Of a DNA stretch of 21,639 bases, positions 7,959 through 14,878 are shown piece by piece; the stretch's first letter is position 1, and each line of letters begins with the position of its first letter. The stretch is from Bacteroidia bacterium (GTDB lineage Bacteria > Bacteroidota > Bacteroidia > JABDFU01). Below the pieces are notes generated by a model. That model ran no database searches. It worked only from the letters and a program-made list of their open reading frames with translations, and had not been told where the DNA came from. The translations under genes were made by a program, and so were the position numbers. Location of the stretch: the NCBI GenBank assembly GCA_020849195.1, contig JADLGT010000327.1, positions 1 through 21,639 on the forward strand, given 5' to 3'.

Positions 7959-8525
7959 ATGAACAATATCATCCGGCAAAATTTTAAAGAAGCGCAAGAT
8001 GTGCTCAATAAATTTATAGGCGACGAGAAAAATTTTACGCATATTCAAAATGCCGCCAATGTTATTACTGATGCGTTTAAGTCGGGCAACAAAGTTATAG
8101 CGTGCGGTAATGGAGGCTCCATGTGCGATGCCATGCATTTTGCCGAAGAGTTAAGCGGGCGGTTTCGCGACGATAGAAAAGCATTTCCTGCTTTGGCAAT
8201 AGCCGACGCTTCCCATATTTCGTGTGTGGGAAATGATTATGGATACGATAAAATTTTTTCGAGATACATTGAAGCTTTGGGCAACAAAGGCGATGTTTTG
8301 TTGGCTATAAGTACAAGCGGAAATTCGATTAACGTAATTAATGCCATTCAATCGGCCAAAAGTAAAGGAATGAAAATAATTGGCTTAACCGGAAAAGACG
8401 GAGGGCAAATGGCATCGCTATGCGATATTGAGATTCGGGCTCCACATTCAAAATACGCCGACCGTGCACAAGAAATTCACATAAAGGTGATTCATTCTTT
8501 AATTCACTGCATCGAAAATGCTTAG
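7959..8525 (+). CDS. gmhA: Phosphoheptose isomerase (sedoheptulose-7-phosphate isomerase)
   Basis: A 188-aa SIS-domain enzyme very close to E. coli GmhA along its whole length. It converts sedoheptulose 7-phosphate to D-glycero-D-manno-heptose 7-phosphate, the first step toward ADP-heptose for the LPS inner core. Conserved blocks include ACGNGGS (sugar-phosphate loop), [15 protein letters not shown] with the metal/catalytic His60 and Glu64, ISTSGNS (second phosphate loop) and [14 protein letters not shown] with the catalytic His near residue 179. The residue after GNGGS is Met rather than the His of E. coli. The other heptose genes (gmhB, hldE) are not in the window, so this gene stands apart from its pathway. 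It is followed by a structured 96-bp gap and exbB. Confidence 0.95.
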   Translation: MNNIIRQNFKEAQDVLNKFIGDEKNFTHIQNAANVITDAFKSGNKVIACGNGGSMCDAMHFAEELSGRFRDDRKAFPALAIADASHISCVGNDYGYDKIFSRYIEALGNKGDVLLAISTSGNSINVINAIQSAKSKGMKIIGLTGKDGGQMASLCDIEIRAPHSKYADRAQEIHIKVIHSLIHCIENA

Positions 8526-8526
8526 C

Positions 8527-8586
8527 CGCTAACATATTCTTGTTTATAAGTTCAAAACGCGAAGTACTATTCGCCTTTTGTTAGCG
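8527..8586. other. Nested inverted repeat between gmhA and exbB
   Basis: Outer arms CGCTAAC (8527-8533) and GTTAGCG (8580-8586) enclose an inner hairpin, CAAAACGCGAA (8553-8563) and TTCGCCTTTTG (8570-8580), which pairs at 10 of 11 positions over a six-base loop. There is no clean T-run after it, so it is a poor intrinsic terminator. It may be an RNA structure, an mRNA-stability element or a protein-binding site. Confidence 0.4.
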
Positions 8587-8621
8587 TTTAACTTAGCAGG
8601 GTTAAAAACAATTATACAACT

Positions 8622-9371
8622 ATGCTAAGTTTCAACCTTCTGCAAATAACCGCCACAACTGCCGCTGCAGTTACTGACACACTGAATAAATCTGCAGTAC
8701 AAACTCCGGCGCTGCCCGCTTCGGTCATCGAACCCGTAAAAGTTGAAGACTCTTTATCGTTATTCGATTTGATTGTGAAGGGTGGCTACATTATGATTCC
8801 TATTGGTATTTTATTGTTCATTGCCATATATGTACTTATTGAGCGAGTAATCGCCTTGTCTAAAGCATCTCGCACCGATAAAAATTTCATGAACACGATT
8901 AAAGACTTTATTGTAAATGGTAATATGAACGCCGCTCTTACGCTATGCAAAGGAAGCACTTCGCCACAAGCAGCCGTAGTTGGAAAGGGACTGAGCCGAA
9001 TAGGTAAACCGGTAAGCGAAATAAAACTGGCAATGGAAGATGCCGGTCGTGCAGAGCTTTACAAGGTTGAAAAAAATATGATTGTGCTGAACATTATTGG
9101 ACGCATTGCACCAATGTTTGGGTTTGTTGGTACTATTGTGGGTGTTGTAAAAATATTTTATGATATTTCGTTGGCCGGCGGCGATATTAAAATTGATACC
9201 ATTTCGGCAGGCTTGTACGAAAAAATGATAACCAGTGCCGGCGGATTAATAGTAGGAATAATTGCATTTGCAAGCTATCACATACTCAACATAGTAATTG
9301 AAAAAATTATTCACAGAATGGAATCAAGTGCAGCCGAACTGCTTGATATTTTAAACGAACCTTCGAAATAA
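8622..9371 (+). CDS. exbB: ExbB/TolQ/MotA-family proton-channel protein
   Basis: A 249-aa inner-membrane protein. It has a long N-terminal periplasmic-facing or signal-like stretch, transmembrane helix 1 at about 56-76 (YIMIPIGILLFIAIYVLIERV), a large cytoplasmic loop, then helices 2 (about 152-178, GRIAPMFGFVGTIVGVVKIF) and 3 (about 202-226, MITSAGGLIVGIIAFASYH). The GFVGTIVG and TSAGGLIVGI blocks are the pore-lining signature of ExbB/TolQ. With ExbD it uses the proton gradient to drive TonB or a Tol-like transducer. The stop codon is immediately followed by the exbD ATG, so the two are translated from one message. ExbB is preferred over TolQ because a TonB-like gene follows and no pal or tolB is near. 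Confidence 0.93.
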   Translation: MLSFNLLQITATTAAAVTDTLNKSAVQTPALPASVIEPVKVEDSLSLFDLIVKGGYIMIPIGILLFIAIYVLIERVIALSKASRTDKNFMNTIKDFIVNGNMNAALTLCKGSTSPQAAVVGKGLSRIGKPVSEIKLAMEDAGRAELYKVEKNMIVLNIIGRIAPMFGFVGTIVGVVKIFYDISLAGGDIKIDTISAGLYEKMITSAGGLIVGIIAFASYHILNIVIEKIIHRMESSAAELLDILNEPSK

Positions 9372-9779
9372 ATGAACTTGCGGCGCCGGCATAAGGAAGA
9401 AGCAGAAGTAAGCACAGAGTCGCTCAACGACATCATGTTCTTTCTGCTGCTGTTTTTTTTAATTGTTTCAACGTTAGTTAGTCCAAGTGTAATTAAGCTA
9501 ACCTTACCCAGTACACGAAAAGGAACTTCGTTGGAAAACAAACCCAAAATAGTTGTAGAGGCAGGTAAAGACGGACATTTTGCTGTTAACGGAGTTGAAT
9601 GTCCGTTTACAGTATTGGAGTCGGCCATTGCCACCGAAGTAAATAAAACGGGTGAAAAAAAAGTTGTGTTACGTATTGACAACTCGCTTACCGTGCAGGA
9701 TATGGTAGATGTTTTGCAAATTGGCGATAAGCTTGGAGTAAAAATGGTACTCAAAACAAAATCTCCTACGGTAAAGTAG
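9372..9779 (+). CDS. exbD: ExbD/TolR-family stator protein
   Basis: A 135-aa protein with a short basic cytoplasmic head (MNLRRRHKEE), one transmembrane helix at about 18-38 starting SLNDIMFFLLLFFLIV, and a periplasmic ExbD domain. Asp20 at the helix start corresponds to the proton-carrying Asp of ExbD (Asp25 in E. coli). It completes the ExbB-ExbD motor. It starts directly after the exbB stop codon and is 47 bp from the TonB-like gene. The length is normal for the family. Confidence 0.93.
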   Translation: MNLRRRHKEEAEVSTESLNDIMFFLLLFFLIVSTLVSPSVIKLTLPSTRKGTSLENKPKIVVEAGKDGHFAVNGVECPFTVLESAIATEVNKTGEKKVVLRIDNSLTVQDMVDVLQIGDKLGVKMVLKTKSPTVK

Positions 9780-9826
9780 CTGCCTGTTGCCAAAAAATAA
9801 TTTCATCAACACGCAACAATCAAACC

Positions 9827-10642
9827 ATGACCACGGCAAACATAGCGGAAAGCAGGAGAGATAAAGCAATATCCTTTACTCTTTCCGTATTGGTATTTGT
9901 TTTGCTTTTTTTATTTTTTATTTTTTTCACATTTAAAACACCTATTCCCCCCTACCCGCCAAGTATTGTACAATTGGTAGATATAGATTTTGAGGGAGGT
10001 GGCGGAGAAGATGGAGCCGAAGGAAGCGGCAATCCAACACTTACAAGTTCGGTTCAATCTACCTACAACACATCCGGCAGCACCGAAGATATTTTTTCAA
10101 CTACAGTTGAGGAAAGTGAGCTAACCGTAAAAGAAAACAAAAAGGAAAAAAAGAAAGAGAAAAAAGTTGAGGTGAAATCGCAGGCACAGGAAGCCCCGCA
10201 ACCGAGCGAGGAACTAATGGCACTAATAGCCAATGTGAAAGACAAATTGAAAAAATCTAGCGGCAACTCCAACAATTCGGATGGTACAGGTAAGGCGAAT
10301 GATGGAGATGGTTCAGGTAAAGGACACGGAGACGGAACAGGCGAAGGAAATAATTTTGGACCCGGCACAGGGAATGGCTATTCGTTACGAGGAAGGAAAT
10401 TGCTTGAGCGACCTCAGCTACTCGATAATTCGCAGGAAGAAGGAGTAGTTGTGGTTGAAATTATTGTTGATGAAAACGGAAAAGTAATTGACGCCGTTCC
10501 GGGTCAACGAGGCTCCACAACCACTAGTGCATATTTGTACACGCTAGCCCGTCAGGCTGCAAAAACAGCTAAGTTCAATGCCAGTCCCGAAGGAATAAAA
10601 GAGCAAAAGGGAACCTATACCTTTGTGTTCAGGTTGGATTAA
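9827..10642 (+). CDS. tonB: TonB-like energy transducer with Lys- and Gly-rich spacer
   Basis: A 271-aa protein: a short cytoplasmic head, one transmembrane helix (about 16-37), an unusual periplasmic spacer and a C-terminal TonB-type domain (about 190-271, GVVVVEIIVDENGKVIDAV, ending TYTFVFRLD). The spacer is not the classical Pro-Glu/Pro-Lys rod. It has a GGGGEDGAEGSG block near 57-68, a Lys-rich stretch (NKKEKKKEKKVEVK, about 105-118) and a Gly/Asp/Asn-rich stretch (about 145-188). It should carry motor energy from ExbB/ExbD across the periplasm to outer-membrane receptors, none of which is in the window. It is third in the exbB-exbD-tonB run. The C-terminal domain is also shared with AgmX/TolA-like proteins, so a Tol-type role is possible. 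Confidence 0.82.
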   Translation: MTTANIAESRRDKAISFTLSVLVFVLLFLFFIFFTFKTPIPPYPPSIVQLVDIDFEGGGGEDGAEGSGNPTLTSSVQSTYNTSGSTEDIFSTTVEESELTVKENKKEKKKEKKVEVKSQAQEAPQPSEELMALIANVKDKLKKSSGNSNNSDGTGKANDGDGSGKGHGDGTGEGNNFGPGTGNGYSLRGRKLLERPQLLDNSQEEGVVVVEIIVDENGKVIDAVPGQRGSTTTSAYLYTLARQAAKTAKFNASPEGIKEQKGTYTFVFRLD

Positions 10643-10724
10643 AATTCTTCTCTAATTTTTTTTAGCAAAAACAGAAAGTAGTTTATCCAAATAAGTATAT
10701 GTGCAAAGTATTTACCTTTATTGT

Positions 10725-12008
10725 GTGAGCTATTCTCAAACACTTCAATATATGTACGCTGCCTTGCCCATGTTTCACCGCATAGGCAGCGCTGCGTACA
10801 AAGCTAATCTCGATAACACAATCGCCATTAGCAAGCTGCTGAATAACCCTCAGCATAAATTTAAATCGGTTCATGTGGCCGGCACAAACGGTAAAGGATC
10901 TACCTCGCACATGCTGGCTGCCATTTTACAAAATGCCGGTTACAAAGTCGGCTTGTACACTTCTCCTCATCTGAAAGATTTTCGGGAGCGAATACGTATA
11001 AACGGAAAAATGATTTCCAAAAACACGGTGGTTAGTTTTATACAAAAGCACAGAAATAAATTTGAACAAATACAACCCTCCTTTTTTGAAATGACTGTGG
11101 GTCTTGCATTCGATTATTTTGCCAAACAAAAAGTTGATATTGCCATAATAGAAGTTGGGTTGGGCGGGCGGCTCGATTCTACAAACATTATTACTCCTTT
11201 ACTGTCGGTAATTACCAACATCAGTTTCGACCACCGGCATTTACTGGGTAATACATTAAAAAAAATTGCTGCCGAAAAGGCCGGTATTATTAAACCCGGC
11301 GTGCCTGTAATTATAGGCGAATCGCAAAAAGAAGTGAAAGAAGTGTTTTCCCGTAAAGCAAAAGAATGTAAGTCGAAAATTTATTTTGCCGATAAATACT
11401 ATTCACTTAAAAACTGTGTTCGCGAGAATAAAAAGGGAGGTATTTATCTTAAAGCAGATGTCTATCGCAAGTCGGAATTGATTAAAAAAAATTTGTACTC
11501 AGAATTATCGGGAATTTATCAGCATAAAAATATTGCTACAGCCTTGATGGTAATTGAACTATTAAATCAGATTTTAGATTTTAAAATCAACGTTTCAACT
11601 ATTAAGCTGACAAACTTGAATTTGATGGGTCGCTGGCAACTGCTTGGCAAAAAGCCTTTTATTATTGCCGATACCGGTCACAATGAAGCCGGAATAAAAC
11701 AAGTGCTTGAGCAAATCAAATTAACACCGCACCATAAATTACATTTTGTGTTGGGGATGGTTAACGATAAAGACATTTCGAGAATAGTAAAGCTGCTGCC
11801 AAAAAATGCCTTGTATTATTTTTGCAAACCAAATCTTCCGCGAGGGCTCGATGAGGAACAATTACGGCAACAGGCTTTACAAGTAGGCCTGCGGGGCAAC
11901 TCATTTTCTTCTGTAAAATTGGCTTTAAACTCAGCTCGAAAAATTGCTTCATCTGCTGACTTGATTTTTGTTGGCGGAAGCACCTTTGTTGTAGCCGAAG
12001 TTGTTTGA
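10725..12008 (+). CDS. folC: Folylpolyglutamate synthase / dihydrofolate synthase
   Basis: A Mur-ligase-family enzyme that adds glutamate to dihydropteroate and folates using ATP, in the cytoplasm. The P-loop block is HVAGTNGKGSTSHMLAAIL. Next come YTSPHLKDFRERI, IEVGLGGRLDSTN, TNISFDHRHLLG and AEKAGIIKPGVPVIIGE, all classic FolC motifs. The C-terminal domain has IADTGHNEAG. The best start is the GTG at 10725, giving VSYSQTLQYMYAALPMFHRIG, which lines up with the usual family N-terminus (427 aa). A GTG at 10701 adds eight residues and an ATG at 10752 removes part of the first helix. A TACCTTTA box just before 10725 would argue against the 10701 start. Placement after tonB is typical of Bacteroidota. 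Confidence 0.93.
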   Translation: MSYSQTLQYMYAALPMFHRIGSAAYKANLDNTIAISKLLNNPQHKFKSVHVAGTNGKGSTSHMLAAILQNAGYKVGLYTSPHLKDFRERIRINGKMISKNTVVSFIQKHRNKFEQIQPSFFEMTVGLAFDYFAKQKVDIAIIEVGLGGRLDSTNIITPLLSVITNISFDHRHLLGNTLKKIAAEKAGIIKPGVPVIIGESQKEVKEVFSRKAKECKSKIYFADKYYSLKNCVRENKKGGIYLKADVYRKSELIKKNLYSELSGIYQHKNIATALMVIELLNQILDFKINVSTIKLTNLNLMGRWQLLGKKPFIIADTGHNEAGIKQVLEQIKLTPHHKLHFVLGMVNDKDISRIVKLLPKNALYYFCKPNLPRGLDEEQLRQQALQVGLRGNSFSSVKLALNSARKIASSADLIFVGGSTFVVAEVV

Positions 12009-12082
12009 TAATATGTGAATAACATTCATGTTCTTAACTGTTTTTATTCAGTAGTTTTAAAACGTATTAAAAACAAGGTGCT

Positions 12083-12550
12083 ATGAAAAAAAACATTCTA
12101 TTTTTATTTGCAGCAGCTATTATTGCTTGCGCTTCTCCTCAAAAAGAAAATGAAACTACTTCATCCGATTCGGGAGGGTCGGGTAATGCTGCAACTATTC
12201 AAGGCGGCGGAGCTTGCGAGGAGTTACAAGCCAAGGTTGACAGCTTGACGCACGAAATTGAAAATTTAAAATCGGCTTCGGAAAAAAACGAAACGGATGC
12301 GTCTGTTGCCTCGTCCGAAACAAAAAAAGAGAAAGCGATAGCAGCACATAAAAAAACAAAAGCAAAATCTGCTGAAACATCCACTGAAAGGGCAAATCCA
12401 AATAAAGCAGCGGAAAAACAAAAACCGGTTGTAGGCGAAAAAGACAGAGACGGTTCGGTTCGTTGCAAGTTTAGCGATAAAAACGGTCGCTGTAAAAAAC
12501 GAACGTTTAGTGCAAACGGATTCTGTTGGCAACACGGCGGTCTTCCATAA
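12083..12550 (+). CDS. Small lipoprotein with coiled coil and C-terminal Cys/His knuckle
   Basis: A 155-aa lipoprotein: MKKNILFLFAAAIIAC gives a lipobox with Cys16. It continues with a Ser/Gly linker, a short coiled coil (about 45-66, CEELQAKVDSLTHEIENLK), and a Lys/Ala-rich stretch (about 80-118) that could lie along peptidoglycan or nucleic acid. The last ~28 residues hold Cys128, Cys137, Cys148 and His151 in the pattern C-x8-C-x10-C-x2-H (RCKFSDKNGRCKKRT, then GFCWQHGG). This resembles the short Cys/His motif of the Bacteroidota family I know as DUF5763, and a four-ligand zinc site is plausible. Cys45 in the exported part is unpaired. The function is unknown. It is the last gene before the restriction-modification island. 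Confidence 0.75.
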   Translation: MKKNILFLFAAAIIACASPQKENETTSSDSGGSGNAATIQGGGACEELQAKVDSLTHEIENLKSASEKNETDASVASSETKKEKAIAAHKKTKAKSAETSTERANPNKAAEKQKPVVGEKDRDGSVRCKFSDKNGRCKKRTFSANGFCWQHGGLP

Positions 12551-12738
12551 TTACGTGTGTTCTATTCTCTATTTTTATTCTCCCATAATTTAGCCATTAG
12601 GAGTAACCGCTAGGCACCGTTCTAAACGACAAACTTTCGTGCAGACAGGCGACAAGGGATTGTGAACAAGTCGGGGGGACTTTGGGATAAATAGTCATGT
12701 TTTCTTCCTAAATTTACCGCAACGAACACGGACAGACA

Positions 12739-13626
12739 ATGGAAATATTCGGCAACGACAGACATAAAATTATTCACGGAGATGCTTTACACGCATTATC
12801 ACAAGTTCCAGACAATTCTGTGGCTTTAATTTTCGCAGACCCACCTTATAACATTGGCAAAAACTTCAACGGACACAAGGACAAATGGGCGACAGAGGAA
12901 GAATATTTGAATTGGTGTTACAAATGGCTTGACCTCTGCGTTCAAAAACTCAGTCCGACAGGCAGTTTTTATGTAATGACCGCAACTCAGTTTATGCCAT
13001 TCTTTGACATTTACTTGCGCAAAAAACTTGACATTCTATCTCGTATCGTATGGTCTTATGACAGTTCGGGAGTTCAGGCAAAAAAATATTATGGCTCAAT
13101 GTATGAGCCGATTTTGTTTTGCGTTAAGGACAAAGACAATTACACTTTCAACGCTGACGACATTTTGGTTGAAGCAAAAACAGGATCAAAACGCAAACTC
13201 ATTGATTATCGCAAAGCCGTTCCGACAGTTTACAATTCTGAAAAAGTTCCCGGTAATGTTTGGGAGTTTGCAAGAGTGCGTTACCGCATGGACGAATACG
13301 AAAATCACCCAACACAAAAACCAATTGCACTACTTGAAAGAATTATCAGAGCAAGTTCAAACGAGGGCGATTTAGTCCTTGACCCATTTTCAGGAACATT
13401 CACAACTTGCTTTGTCGCAAAAGAATTAGGTAGAAATTCCATTGGCATAGAGTTACAAGACGAGTATGTAAAAATCGGCTTGCGGAGATTGCATTTAGCC
13501 AAAGAGTTCAAAGGCGAAATACTGCAAAAGGAAATCCGCACTTTTGAAACCGAAAAGTTGGAGACTGCGACCAACCTAAAATTATTTGAAGAGCCACATG
13601 GAAAATATATTCACAGCAAACATTAA
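12739..13626 (+). CDS. Adenine-N6 DNA methyltransferase, YhdJ family (beta class)
   Basis: A 295-aa S-adenosylmethionine-dependent methyltransferase. The catalytic motif IV (ADPPYNIGKNF, 33-43) precedes the AdoMet motif I (LDPFSGT, 214-220), with HPTQKP (190-195) between, which is the beta-class order. DPPY rather than SPPY points to N6-methyladenine. The target-recognition region is strikingly like E. coli YhdJ (M.EcoKII): IVWSYDSSGVQAKK, YGSMYEPIL, VEAKTGS, KVPGNVWEF and MDEYENHPTQKP. YhdJ methylates ATGCAT, so the same target is inferred. Unlike the solitary E. coli enzyme, this gene overlaps a probable nuclease gene by 29 bp, suggesting a Type II restriction-modification pair. Asp codons are about 15 GAC to 3 GAT, opposite to the nearby folC, consistent with acquisition by transfer. 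Confidence 0.93.
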   Translation: MEIFGNDRHKIIHGDALHALSQVPDNSVALIFADPPYNIGKNFNGHKDKWATEEEYLNWCYKWLDLCVQKLSPTGSFYVMTATQFMPFFDIYLRKKLDILSRIVWSYDSSGVQAKKYYGSMYEPILFCVKDKDNYTFNADDILVEAKTGSKRKLIDYRKAVPTVYNSEKVPGNVWEFARVRYRMDEYENHPTQKPIALLERIIRASSNEGDLVLDPFSGTFTTCFVAKELGRNSIGIELQDEYVKIGLRRLHLAKEFKGEILQKEIRTFETEKLETATNLKLFEEPHGKYIHSKH

Positions 13627-14716
13627 AGCTATTTTAAAAAAGCGCTTCGGCAAAAGCGCTGACGATGTTTTTGATAAGAGCCAACTCATTCAATATATCA
13701 ACGAGAAAACTCGTTCTGCTAACAAGGGTTCAAAAGCCCGTTCAAGTTTCGCAAATCTTTATGCCATTTATGTAATCATAGAAGATTATATCGCCAATGG
13801 TTATGATAAGAAAGGCGGTTACTCAAAATATAAAGGTGCTTTATTCAACAAGCTTTTTGCAAGACAAAGGGAGCTGCCATTCGGGAGGAAACTACAAAAC
13901 CATGCATTGAACAATCGGATGAATTCCGAGTTTCAAAAATATTTTCCGAGTTCGGAGTTCATCCCAATTCTTCGCAACCTTGAAACAAATCGCTATTGGA
14001 TAAATGAAAATCTTTTGAAAGTTAAAGTTGGTAAAGCCAACTTTAATATCGCAAAGTGTATCGTCGAAATTATTGACGGTTATATGAAAACGAAACAAGA
14101 CGCTTTTCAGCGTTTTGTAAAATCGTGCGTTGAACTTCAAACAATCGGAAAAACGACACCGAAAAAAGTTGAAGATTTTATTATTGGACTACTTGCTCCA
14201 AATGTTGACGCACGGTTTTTTGAAATTGTAAGTTATTCCATTCTCAAATATTTTTATCACGACCAGACAATTATTTGGGGATTTGAAATGGAAAAACTCA
14301 ATACAGAAAATCTTAAACTCTACAAGACAGGCAGGACAAATGCGAATGACGGAGGAATTGATTTTGTAATGAAACCACTCGGCAGATTTTTTCAGGTAAC
14401 AGAAACATTGGACTTCAAAAAATATTTTCTGGACATTGACAAAATTCAAAAGTACCCAATAACATTTGTAATAAAATCTACCGAGCCGACCAAAGACCTT
14501 TTGAAAAAAATCCGTAACAACGCCAGCAAGACATATTCCATTAAAGCAATCGTGGACAAATACATGGACTGCATTGAGGAAGTAATAAATATCCCGACAC
14601 TTGCAGACAGATTTAATGCAGCGACTAAGCAGGACTACCTCGACAAAATACTGGACGAAATTGTAACTCAAGGTAAAGTTGAATTCAACTATGAGGACAC
14701 AGTCGAGGACGACTAA
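13598..14716 (+). CDS. Probable Type II restriction endonuclease partner of the methyltransferase
   Basis: A 372-aa protein from the ATG at 13598. A TTG at 13586 could add four residues but is less likely. There is no signal peptide or membrane segment. I do not recognise a named family. The N-terminal two thirds are mainly helical and basic. The C-terminal third has a nuclease-like core: a helix with Glu209 (RFFEIVSYSILKYF), then NDGGIDFVM with Asp255, a short hairpin, and FQVTE (265-269). This is the layout of a PD-(D/E)xK fold of the Mrr-like DGGID...Q-x-K type, except that Thr268 stands where Lys is expected. Overlap with the methyltransferase, the shared GAC-rich Asp codon use (about 19 GAC to 6 GAT) and the island position support the restriction role. 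Cleavage of ATGCAT is inferred only from the methyltransferase. Confidence 0.72.
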   Translation: MENIFTANIKAILKKRFGKSADDVFDKSQLIQYINEKTRSANKGSKARSSFANLYAIYVIIEDYIANGYDKKGGYSKYKGALFNKLFARQRELPFGRKLQNHALNNRMNSEFQKYFPSSEFIPILRNLETNRYWINENLLKVKVGKANFNIAKCIVEIIDGYMKTKQDAFQRFVKSCVELQTIGKTTPKKVEDFIIGLLAPNVDARFFEIVSYSILKYFYHDQTIIWGFEMEKLNTENLKLYKTGRTNANDGGIDFVMKPLGRFFQVTETLDFKKYFLDIDKIQKYPITFVIKSTEPTKDLLKKIRNNASKTYSIKAIVDKYMDCIEEVINIPTLADRFNAATKQDYLDKILDEIVTQGKVEFNYEDTVEDD

Positions 14717-14812
14717 AAAATGCGGCAGCCCCTACAACGGGTTTGCCCAATAGCCGGCTCGGTGCAAACGGGCTCGAATATTTTTTAAGGTTGGGCTTTG
14801 CCCGCATTTTTT
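14715..14812. repeat. Nested inverted repeat closing the restriction-modification island
   Basis: Perfect 11-bp outer arms, AAAAAATGCGG (14715-14725) and CCGCATTTTTT (14802-14812), enclose further pairing: GCCC plus AAC on the left against GTTGGGC on the right, GTTTGC (14741-14746) with GCAAAC (14764-14769), and a central AGCCGGCT palindrome (14752-14759). The left arm overlaps the nuclease stop codon. The right end, with a GGGC-TTT-GCCC mini-hairpin before a T-run, could terminate transcription. The architecture resembles folded recombination sites or cassette-flanking repeats, but a canonical attC R box is present only on the right (GTTGGGC). Confidence 0.55.
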
Positions 14813-14878
14813 TCAAGCCGGAAACTTCAGTTCTTTTTTAACTTCATCGCTCAGAACAGGTAGTCGCTTTGAAGTCGG
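14813..14878 (-). pseudogene. Coding-looking 21-codon tail between the inverted repeat and the DUF5916 gene
   Basis: On the minus strand, directly after the TAG stop of the DUF5916 gene and in the same frame, 21 sense codons read PTSKRLPVLSDEVKKELKFPA and end in TGA at 14813-14815, exactly at the edge of the inverted repeat. The peptide looks like real protein, but the upstream barrel already ends in a normal way. It may be a remnant of a gene cut by the island, or chance. Confidence 0.3.

Noticed and set aside
10063..10368. 101-codon frame antisense to the tonB spacer
   Set aside because: Ser/Pro/Phe-rich mirror of the Gly/Lys-rich spacer, so a compositional shadow.
12195..12535. Three overlapping Phe/Cys-rich frames antisense to the small lipoprotein
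   Set aside because: Poly-Phe text is the reverse of the AAA/GAA-rich coding strand.
12551..12738. Matching repeat or promoter at the left edge of the island
   Set aside because: No copy of the right-edge repeat is visible. TTTG at 12681 and TAAATTTA at 12709 are 24 nt apart, outside normal promoter spacing.
14715..14812. Canonical integron attC site
   Set aside because: Only the right R-box-like GTTGGGC is present. The left side lacks an intact RYYYAAC, and there is no integrase in the window, so it is reported only as an inverted repeat.
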